Assembly: GCA_905478725.1 (NCBI GenBank)
Contig: CAJQJT010000005.1
Coordinates: 1 to 8,438 of the forward strand
Source: an uncultured Pseudomonadales bacterium
GTDB taxonomy: Bacteria > Pseudomonadota > Gammaproteobacteria > Pseudomonadales > Porticoccaceae
Length of the DNA stretch: 8,438 nucleotides
Reading direction: 5' to 3'
The notes beneath the pieces are model-generated. The model did not search any database and was not told the DNA's origin. It was given only the letters and a program-made list of their open reading frames with translations. The translations under genes and the position numbers were made by a program. Positions 1-5,255 of the stretch are shown here, piece by piece (within the stretch, counting starts at the first letter, position 1; each line of letters opens with the position of its first letter).

Positions 1-130
1 GGCTATTAAATTGGCCCTTAAGTTGGTCATTCGGCTGCTCATTTATTTGACCATAAGCCAATGCTGACAGAGCAGCAAAGGCACTGGCTATAGCGAATCG
101 GATTATTAATCTGTTAGCGCTGGGCAACAT
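1..130 (-). CDS. Exported protein, N-terminal fragment (partial at left edge)
   Basis: Only the first 43 codons lie in the window; the gene continues past base 1. The visible part is a classical Sec signal peptide: two Arg (residues 7 and 11) around a short n-region, a hydrophobic Ala-rich core (about 12-22), and a likely signal peptidase I site after Ala-Leu-Ala (23-25). The mature start is polar and rich in Asn and Gln. A TAA stop lies in frame two codons upstream of the ATG, so the start cannot be further out. The ribosome binding site is weak: an AAGAG-like stretch about 15 bases upstream. The gene begins 43 bases after the stop of the transporter on the same strand, with no terminator seen between them, so it may be the last gene of an lrp-transporter operon. 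Function cannot be told from this fragment; periplasmic or outer-membrane location is inferred from the signal peptide. Confidence 0.6.
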   Translation of the reverse strand, partial: MLPSANRLIIRFAIASAFAALSALAYGQINEQPNDQLKGQFNS

Positions 131-173
131 ATTTTATGGGTACAACTCTTTGTAGGCGATTTATCAAAATAGC

Positions 174-1643
174 TTAGTCGCTGCTTTGTGCCACGCCCTC
201 TGGCTCGTTGATCAGCGGCAATTTAATCTGATAAAAGCCATAGATTATCGCAATAAGTGGGCAGCAGATATTAAAGAAGGCATAGGGCGCATAATAAAAA
301 GTACTGACACCCAGTGTCGCCGACATAAAGGCGCCACAGGTATTCCAGGGCACCAGTACCGAAGTGAGAGTGCCGGAGTCTTCCAGGGTTCGGGATAGAT
401 TAATCGCGCGCAGATTACGGCGTTTGTAGGCCTCGGAAAACATCTGTCCGGGAATCACAATCGACAGATACTGATCGGCGGCGAGAATGTTGGTGCCTAT
501 GCAGGTAGCGATGGTGGTGTTGATCAGGCCACCAGCAGATTTTACTCGGCTCAGTGCGGCTTCTACTATGCGCTCTAATAGACCAGTGCGGGCCATTGCG
601 CCGCCAAAGCCCATGGCATTGATAATCAGGCCGATGGTCAGCAGCATACTTTCCATGCCGCCCTTCGACAGCAGTGCATCCATGGATTCGTTGCCGCTCA
701 CCGAGTTGAAGCCCAAGAACATTGCCGTGAACAGACCTTTAAAGATTGCCGCCGAGCTACTTAAGCTGGCGTCTGCCGCCAAAGTAATCACTGCATCCCA
801 CTGGAATATCACGGCAAAGATACAGCCGGCAACTACGCCACAGATCAGTGTCGAGAGGGCGGGCTTGCGCATGATCGCCATGACTAATAACAGCACCAGA
901 GGGGTGAGCATCAATGGGTTAACCAAAAAGGCGTTTTGCATTGCTGCCTGGAGAATTTCGATGTCGTCGACTTGAACATTGATTGCACTGCCCATACCCA
1001 GGGCAAAAAAGATCACTAGGGTAATGAAAAAGCTCGGCACCGTGGTCCAGAGCATATGTTGAATATGGTCAAACAGGTCGCTGTTGGTGACAGCGGCAGC
1101 TAGATTAGTGGTGTCTGAGAGCGGTGATAACTTGTCGCCAAAATAGGCCCCCGAAATAATCGCGCCAGCACTGATTGGCAGCGACAGATCCAACGCCGCC
1201 GCTATACCCATAAAGCCAATGCCCAAGGTGCCGGCCACAGTCCATGAACTGCCAACACTAAAGCCAATTAATGCGCAGACCAGACAGCAGGTCATGTAGA
1301 AGTAATCCGGCGACATAATCTCGACACCGTAATAAATCATACTAGGCACAGTTCCGGCGAGGATCCAGCTACCGATCAGAGCGCCCACCATAAAGAGAAT
1401 CAGAATGGCAGGCAGAGACAGGGTAATGGTGTCGATCATGCCCTGCTCGACCTGCTTCCAGGTCAAACCATTTTTAATACCAATAACGGCGGCTACGGCA
1501 GCGGCCAAAAACAGCGCCACTTGGTTAGGGCCGGAGGAATCTAGCCCGAATACATAGACGGTGCCAGCGAGCATGGTGATCAATAGAATGACCGGAATTA
1601 GGGCGTCCAAAAGACTGGGTTTTACCAGGGGTCTGCTGCTCAT
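174..1643 (-). CDS. nhaC: NhaC-superfamily secondary transporter (annotated Na+/H+ antiporter type)
   Basis: A 489-residue polytopic inner-membrane protein with about 11-12 hydrophobic segments, a normal length for the NhaC family. The family signature is clear: GAYFGDKLSPLSDTTNLA near residues 165-182 (counted from the ATG at 1643), with a second conserved block, SRTLEDSGTLTSVLVPWN, near 417-434. NhaC proteins exchange Na+ and H+, but the superfamily also holds organic-solute carriers such as malate/lactate MleN and the predicted methionine (MetT) and lysine (LysW) transporters. Given its place behind an Lrp-type gene and opposite an ornithine decarboxylase, an amino-acid or diamine substrate is plausible; this is inference. 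The frame is open to a GTG at 1715, but that adds 24 mostly polar residues and has no ribosome binding site, whereas the ATG at 1643 sits 6 bases after a GAG and fits family N-termini. It is probably cotranscribed with the regulator 77 bases upstream. Confidence 0.9.
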   Translation of the reverse strand: MSSRPLVKPSLLDALIPVILLITMLAGTVYVFGLDSSGPNQVALFLAAAVAAVIGIKNGLTWKQVEQGMIDTITLSLPAILILFMVGALIGSWILAGTVPSMIYYGVEIMSPDYFYMTCCLVCALIGFSVGSSWTVAGTLGIGFMGIAAALDLSLPISAGAIISGAYFGDKLSPLSDTTNLAAAVTNSDLFDHIQHMLWTTVPSFFITLVIFFALGMGSAINVQVDDIEILQAAMQNAFLVNPLMLTPLVLLLVMAIMRKPALSTLICGVVAGCIFAVIFQWDAVITLAADASLSSSAAIFKGLFTAMFLGFNSVSGNESMDALLSKGGMESMLLTIGLIINAMGFGGAMARTGLLERIVEAALSRVKSAGGLINTTIATCIGTNILAADQYLSIVIPGQMFSEAYKRRNLRAINLSRTLEDSGTLTSVLVPWNTCGAFMSATLGVSTFYYAPYAFFNICCPLIAIIYGFYQIKLPLINEPEGVAQSSD

Positions 1644-1720
1644 AGGTATCTCAATTATTATTTTTTTAGGGCTAGAGAATTCGGCTTTCACCGATGAGGT
1701 ATAACTTACCAGCACTGCTG

Positions 1721-2143
1721 TTATCTATCTACCTTTCTCGACAGCACTACATGACTTAATGTTGTTTCTACTCCATCGATGGTGCTGATGCTGTCAATGC
1801 TCTGATCCAGTTGCTCGGTGGTCGCGGCCGTGACCTTGGCGAGCAAGTCATACTGGCCACTAATACTGCAGAGCATATCCAACTGTGGGTCCTTTTGTAG
1901 ATGGCGGACTACATCGCCAGCCTTGCGTCCTACCACCGAAATCATAATGTAGGCACTGACCTGCTGCTGTTCGGAATGGGGGTTGAGCTTGATGGTATAC
2001 GCCTCAATCGTGCCGTTGCGCTCGAGGCGCTCCATACGCTGTTGCACTGTAGTGCGACTGACGCCCAGTTGCTTGGCCATATCCGATACTGAGCGACGAC
2101 TGTTTTCGCGCAGTAGATTTAACAGTTGTTGATCGATGTTCAT
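1721..2143 (-). CDS. Lrp/AsnC-family transcriptional regulator
   Basis: A 140-residue protein with the two-domain Lrp/AsnC layout. Residues 1-45 form a winged helix-turn-helix starting MNIDQQLLNLLREN, with the recognition part GVSRTTVQQRMERLERNG at 27-44. Residues 62-135 are the RAM ligand-binding and oligomerisation domain, with the conserved SGQYDLLAKV segment at 95-104. Family members bind amino acids and assemble into dimers, octamers or larger discs that wrap DNA. It is somewhat shorter than E. coli Lrp because the C-terminal tail is short. It is transcribed away from the decarboxylase gene and lies directly upstream of the NhaC-type transporter, the usual arrangement for a local regulator that controls both sides of a shared promoter region. 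The effector is unknown; ornithine, arginine, lysine or a diamine would suit the context. The ATG at 2143 has only a poor ribosome binding site. An orthologue name cannot be given. Confidence 0.93.
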   Translation of the reverse strand: MNIDQQLLNLLRENSRRSVSDMAKQLGVSRTTVQQRMERLERNGTIEAYTIKLNPHSEQQQVSAYIMISVVGRKAGDVVRHLQKDPQLDMLCSISGQYDLLAKVTAATTEQLDQSIDSISTIDGVETTLSHVVLSRKVDR

Positions 2144-2170
2144 GTCAAAGTGCCGTTTTTTAAATCAAAG

Positions 2171-2252
2171 TGGCTGTTAATATCAAACAAATTGAACAGT
2201 TTAGCAATACAAATTGACATCTTAGAGGCTTACCATTGATAGCCAACAGCCA
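2171..2252. repeat. Mirror-image pair of TTGATA-N2/3-AACAGCCA elements, candidate operators
   Basis: On the plus strand at 2236-2252 the sequence reads TTGATA, GCC, AACAGCCA. On the minus strand at 2186-2171 it reads TTGATA, TT, AACAGCCA. The two copies share 14 specified bases, differ by one base in spacer length, and point towards the two flanking genes. Their centres are about 65 bases apart, near six helical turns. The plus-strand copy also contains a dyad, ATTGAT at 2235-2240 and ATCAAT at 2252-2257. The geometry fits a dimeric or higher-order regulator that loops or wraps the divergent promoter. Confidence 0.5.
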
Positions 2253-2270
2253 TCAATTAGCCTGCCCTCT

Positions 2271-2275
2271 AGGAG
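2271..2275 (+). promoter_or_regulatory. Ribosome binding site of the decarboxylase
   Basis: AGGAG is a strong Shine-Dalgarno core. It ends four bases before the ATG at 2280, slightly tight but functional, and it fixes that start. Confidence 0.7.
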
Positions 2276-2279
2276 TCTT

Positions 2280-3455
2280 ATGCAACAGCACGCAGTGAAC
2301 CTCACAGTCGCTTCAGTCAATGATCGACAGCATCTGTTGATCGCTGAGGATATTCGCCAACAGCTGAGCTTTAGCCGCGCTGCCGCAGCAGACTATTCCG
2401 GCCCTCTGTTGGTACTGTCTGAACAGCGCCTGAGGGATAATGCCCGGCGCTTTATGCAGGCCATGCCTCGGGTACGACCCCATTATGCGGTTAAGGCCAA
2501 TCAGGATCCGGCTATCTTGGAGCTGTTGCGCCAAGAGGGCACAGGGTTTGAGATTGCGTCATCAGCTGAACTCGATACTTTGCTTGAACTGGGGGTTCCT
2601 GCCCATCAGGTGTTTTACTCCAACCCGATTAAATCCCCAGCGGCGATAAAATACGCCAGTGCTAAGGGTGTACGCTGGTACGCGGCAGATTGCACTGAAG
2701 AGTTAGAAAAAATTGCCGCTCTCGCGCCCTTGGCCAAAGTCTATATTCGCATTGAAGTGAGCAATGAGGGATCCAGTTGGCCGCTGGCGGGCAAATTTGG
2801 CGCTAGCCCGAAAGGCGTTCTGGCGATGATCGCCTGTGCACTGCGCTTGCAGGTCAACCTCTGTGGTGTGACCTTTCATGTGGGCTCTCAATGTACCAAT
2901 ATCAATAACTGGGTTGAGGGTATTAAGACAGCTAAGGATATTTTTGAGCAGCTGGTTGATCGCGGTTTTATCCCGCAGCTGCTAAACCTTGGTGGCGGCT
3001 ATCCGTTGCAGCTGACTCCGCAAGATCCATCAATTGAAGATATAGCGCTTAGAATAAACTGCGAGCTTGAGACGCTGCCGGATACTATTCAGGTGATGGC
3101 CGAGCCAGGCCGTTATCTAGTGGGTTCTGCTGGATGCCTGGTTTCCCAAGTGATGGGTGTCGCCACAAGGGATGACAGTCGTTGGTTATATTTGGATCTG
3201 GGTTTTTATGGCGGCTTGATTGAGTTGGAACAGGGTATTGCCTTCACCCTGGTCAGTCAGCGCACTGGTGCCCCTGAGCTCTGGTCGGTGGCAGGTCCTA
3301 CCTGTGACGCCATTGATGTGCTGGGGCAACATTACTTGCCCGCTAATATGAAGCCGGAAGATCTGGTGTTTATTCCCAGCACTGGCGCTTACAGTCTATG
3401 TTGCGCCAGTGACTTTAATGGTTTTGCTATTCCTCGACTTGTCATGGTCGCGTGA
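2280..3455 (+). CDS. Ornithine decarboxylase-type PLP enzyme (fold III, Orn/DAP/Arg decarboxylase family 2)
   Basis: A 391-residue enzyme with the full alanine-racemase-like fold III layout. An N-terminal TIM barrel carries the PLP lysine in HYAVKAN (Lys72). His200 in FHVGSQ stacks on the cofactor, GGGYP (238-242) and AEPGR (274-278) bind the phosphate, and the C-terminal beta domain supplies the catalytic Cys342-Asp343 in GPTCDAIDVL and Tyr371. These match Lys69, His197, Gly235-237, Glu274, Cys360-Asp361 and Tyr389 of mouse ornithine decarboxylase. The GPTCD motif and length favour ornithine decarboxylase (ornithine to putrescine and CO2) over diaminopimelate or biosynthetic arginine decarboxylase. 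Lysine or mixed lysine/ornithine specificity cannot be excluded. The enzyme is cytosolic and active as a dimer, each site built from both chains. It is divergent from the Lrp-type gene and convergent with a SpuC-like aminotransferase that would use its product. Two adjacent Cys (374-375) near the C-terminus are unusual. Confidence 0.9.
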   Translation: MQQHAVNLTVASVNDRQHLLIAEDIRQQLSFSRAAAADYSGPLLVLSEQRLRDNARRFMQAMPRVRPHYAVKANQDPAILELLRQEGTGFEIASSAELDTLLELGVPAHQVFYSNPIKSPAAIKYASAKGVRWYAADCTEELEKIAALAPLAKVYIRIEVSNEGSSWPLAGKFGASPKGVLAMIACALRLQVNLCGVTFHVGSQCTNINNWVEGIKTAKDIFEQLVDRGFIPQLLNLGGGYPLQLTPQDPSIEDIALRINCELETLPDTIQVMAEPGRYLVGSAGCLVSQVMGVATRDDSRWLYLDLGFYGGLIELEQGIAFTLVSQRTGAPELWSVAGPTCDAIDVLGQHYLPANMKPEDLVFIPSTGAYSLCCASDFNGFAIPRLVMVA

Positions 3456-3484
3456 CCGAAATAACGGCTTATTCAGCAGCTATC

Positions 3485-3496
3485 CTGTTTAAACAG
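3485..3496. repeat. Palindrome CTGTTTAAACAG at the convergent gene junction
   Basis: A perfect 12-base palindrome that overlaps the stop codon of the aminotransferase, in the 33-base gap between two convergent genes. It lacks a GC-rich stem, a loop and a T tract in the right place, so it is not a convincing intrinsic terminator. No other terminator is visible in 3456-3488. Confidence 0.35.
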
Positions 3497-4886
3497 AAAA
3501 GCGTTCGGCAGTTAGATCCAGCGCCTTGGTGGCGCGCTCAATCAGCGTGTCGATCTCCGCATCAGTGCATATAAGCGGTGGCGAGATAATCATGGAGTCA
3601 CCCACAGCGCGCATCACTAAACCGTTCTCTATTGCCAAGTCACGGCAGATGCCGCCGGATATCTGATCCGGCGCCAAGCGCTCGCGAGTTTCTTTATTGC
3701 GTACCAACTCCATGGAGCCAAACATGCCCAAGCCTCGAGTATGTCCAACAATTGGATGCTCCCCCAGTTCGGCCCAGCGTTTTTGCATATAGGGCGCCGC
3801 ATGATCACGAACGCGATCGAAAATATTCTCCGACTGCATAATATCTAAGGTGGCCATGGCTGCGGAACAGGCAATGGGATGCCCGGAATAGGTAAAGCCA
3901 TGGGCAAACTCGCCGCCTTTAGCGGTAATCACGCTGGCGATTTTGTCGCTGACTAAAACGCCGCCCAGAGGCTGAAAGCCATTGGTCACGGCTTTGGCGA
4001 AGGTGATTAAATCCGGTTTGGTGCCCAGAGTTTCACAGCCGAATAGGCTGCCAGTGCGACCAAAACCACAGATCACTTCATCGCTGATAAACAGAATATC
4101 TCGCGCTTTAAGAATACGACTGACCTCGGGCCAGTAGCTGTCGGGCGGCACAATCACGCCACCGGCACCCTGAATCGGCTCGGCAATAAACGCGGCAATA
4201 TTGTCTTCGCCGATCTCATCGATCTTTTCTTCTAGTGCGCGTGCCGCCTGCAGGCCAAATGCTTCAGGGCTGAGATCGCCACCATTCACAAACCAGTTGG
4301 GGTCGACTATATGCTCAACATAGGGCAGGGTTTCGAACTGCTGGTGAACAAAGCCGAAGCCACCAAGGCTGGCTGAGGCGATGGTGCTGCCGTGATAGGC
4401 ATTTTGTCGCGAGATGATAATTCGCTTGTTAGGTTTATCTTGCAGATCCCAGTAGCGACGCACCAGACGAATATTAGTGTCGTTGGCCTCGGAACCTGAA
4501 TTGGTGAAAAATACATGGGTGAAACGCTCTGGGGCCAAATCCACCAAACGCTCAGCCAGCTCAACTGCCGGTGCATTACTGCACTGAAAGAAGTTATTGT
4601 AGTAGGGTAGCTGCTCAAACTGGCGACTCACGGCCTCAGCAATGGCCGGTTGGCTGTAGCCGAGACTGCAGCACCAGAGGCCTGACATGCCGTCGAGTAT
4701 CTGATTGTCATCGGTATCATAGATATAGATGTGCTCGGCTCGGTTAATGATACGCCCAGGCTTCTTTGCGTATTCATTAAAGTCGGTAAACGGATGCAGG
4801 TGACGCTTGGCGTCGAGCTCTTGCCATTGCTGGGTAGTTCGGTTTTTAGTCATAGGAGTCGCGGTTGCCATATTGTTGAAATTCAC
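3489..4886 (-). CDS. spuC: Putrescine--pyruvate aminotransferase, SpuC-like (class III)
   Basis: A class-III (omega) PLP aminotransferase of 465 residues. Visible landmarks are FFTNSGSEANDT (126-137) and the YHGST block (164-168), both cofactor contacts, then IAEPIQGAGGVIVPPDSYW (234-252), ISDEVICGFGRTG with Asp269 (267-279), the Schiff-base Lys298 in FAKAVTNG, and HGFTYSGHP (329-337). Much of this matches Pseudomonas aeruginosa SpuC as I recall it, including RAVGDSMIISPPL near 426-438. SpuC moves an amino group from putrescine, and more weakly other diamines, to pyruvate, giving 4-aminobutanal and alanine. Beta-alanine or other omega-amino acid transamination is the main alternative. The start is uncertain. 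GAGGAG lies only one base before the GTG at 4886 and 16 bases before an ATG at 4871; a third candidate ATG is at 4853. Comparison with SpuC favours one of the ATGs. The gene is convergent with the decarboxylase and divergent from the receptor. Confidence 0.87.
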   Translation of the reverse strand: MNFNNMATATPMTKNRTTQQWQELDAKRHLHPFTDFNEYAKKPGRIINRAEHIYIYDTDDNQILDGMSGLWCCSLGYSQPAIAEAVSRQFEQLPYYNNFFQCSNAPAVELAERLVDLAPERFTHVFFTNSGSEANDTNIRLVRRYWDLQDKPNKRIIISRQNAYHGSTIASASLGGFGFVHQQFETLPYVEHIVDPNWFVNGGDLSPEAFGLQAARALEEKIDEIGEDNIAAFIAEPIQGAGGVIVPPDSYWPEVSRILKARDILFISDEVICGFGRTGSLFGCETLGTKPDLITFAKAVTNGFQPLGGVLVSDKIASVITAKGGEFAHGFTYSGHPIACSAAMATLDIMQSENIFDRVRDHAAPYMQKRWAELGEHPIVGHTRGLGMFGSMELVRNKETRERLAPDQISGGICRDLAIENGLVMRAVGDSMIISPPLICTDAEIDTLIERATKALDLTAERFSV

Positions 4887-5071
4887 TCTCCTCAGAATCT
4901 TTTTTAGGATCTTTCTCCGGAGGTGGTGATAGGCGTTTATTTGGCCACAGAAACTCTATTGGCACATGTACCCAAAGGGGTGGTTAATCGGTAATGGAGG
5001 CATTGAGCGGTGAAAAATAAATCCTCAAACCGTTAAAATATCTGGTGGGTGAAGAAGGCTGACTATACACT

Positions 5072-5081
5072 TGGACGTCCA
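5072..5081. repeat. Palindrome TGGACGTCCA, candidate operator
   Basis: A perfect 10-base dyad immediately before the TATAAAT box at 5083-5089. A repressor bound here would cover a promoter using that box. The cognate regulator is unknown. Confidence 0.35.
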
Positions 5082-5106
5082 CTATAAATATCACGTTAAT
5101 TTGTTC

Positions 5107-5135
5107 CTAGCCAAGCTGGTGCAAGGCTTGGCGAG
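5107..5135. repeat. Ten-base-pair inverted repeat in the receptor leader
   Basis: CTAGCCAAGC at 5107-5116 pairs with GCTTGGCGAG at 5126-5135 across a nine-base loop, with one A-G mismatch in ten pairs. It is not followed by a T tract, so it is not a standard terminator. It could be an operator for a dimeric regulator or a leader RNA hairpin. Confidence 0.5.
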
Positions 5136-5215
5136 ACAAATAGATGATTCAAAGCCCAATGCTTAATAGGCCATTTTAACAACCCATTTTTTACCACCAA
5201 TTTTAAAATAAACAA

Positions 5216-5230
5216 GGCGAGTTAGTCGCC
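5216..5230 (+). repeat. Short leader hairpin upstream of the receptor ribosome binding site
   Basis: GGCGA and TCGCC form a perfect five-pair stem around GTTAG, ending 13 bases before the Shine-Dalgarno sequence. It is too short to stand alone as evidence of regulation. Confidence 0.3.
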
Positions 5231-5243
5231 AACAATGTTTACT

Positions 5244-5250
5244 GGGAGAG
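5244..5250 (+). promoter_or_regulatory. Ribosome binding site of the TonB receptor
   Basis: GGGAGAG followed by five bases and the ATG at 5256. It decides the start: an in-frame ATG at 5235 lies upstream of this site and would place it inside the gene, and starting at 5256 gives a clean signal peptide. Confidence 0.7.
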
Positions 5251-5255
5251 TTGCT

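Larger units (their letters stand above)
2144..2279. promoter_or_regulatory. Divergent promoter/operator region between the Lrp-type gene and the decarboxylase
   Basis: This 136-base AT-rich gap must hold the promoters for both flanking genes. For the plus strand there is a perfect -35 hexamer TTGACA at 2214-2219, but no good -10 at the usual 16-18 base spacing (TTGATA at 2236-2241 is poor), as expected for an activator-dependent promoter. For the minus strand a weak pair can be read: TTGCTA near 2206-2201 and GATATT near 2183-2178, each 4 of 6 to consensus with 17 bases between. The gap is crowded with repeats: TCAAAGTG at 2145-2152 and 2165-2172, ACAAATTGA at 2187-2195 and 2209-2217, and a mirror-image pair described separately. 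Binding by the neighbouring Lrp-type protein is inferred. Confidence 0.6.
4887..5255. promoter_or_regulatory. Non-coding divergent region between the aminotransferase and the TonB receptor
   Basis: About 370 bases without a convincing gene on either strand. It should hold the promoter of the aminotransferase (leftward) and of the receptor (rightward). An AT-rich box TATAAAT at 5083-5089 resembles a -10 for the receptor but has no good -35 at standard spacing; the perfect palindrome TGGACGTCCA sits next to it. Further right come a long imperfect hairpin (5107-5135) and a short perfect one (5216-5230), both likely in the receptor leader. No known riboswitch was recognised. No clear promoter for the aminotransferase was found. 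Confidence 0.5.

Noticed and set aside
487..975. Open frame of 162 codons on the plus strand inside the transporter gene
   Set aside because: It is antisense to a strongly motif-supported membrane protein, and its translation is low-complexity in the way expected of a shadow of hydrophobic codons.
1644..1715. N-terminal extension of the NhaC-type protein from a GTG at 1715
   Set aside because: It has no ribosome binding site, adds 24 residues not expected in the family, and a better ATG with a modest GAG site is at 1643.
3456..3488. Bidirectional terminator between the decarboxylase and the aminotransferase
   Set aside because: Only a weak AATAA/TTATT stem and an AT-rich palindrome at 3485-3496 are present; there is no GC-rich stem with a T tract.
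4307..4618. Alternative minus-strand frame within the aminotransferase
   Set aside because: It lies fully inside conserved catalytic sequence of the SpuC-like gene and has no family resemblance.
4887..5255. Riboswitch or small RNA gene in the long intergenic region
   Set aside because: No known riboswitch core was recognised and the hairpins are isolated; nothing more than leader or operator structure can be supported.
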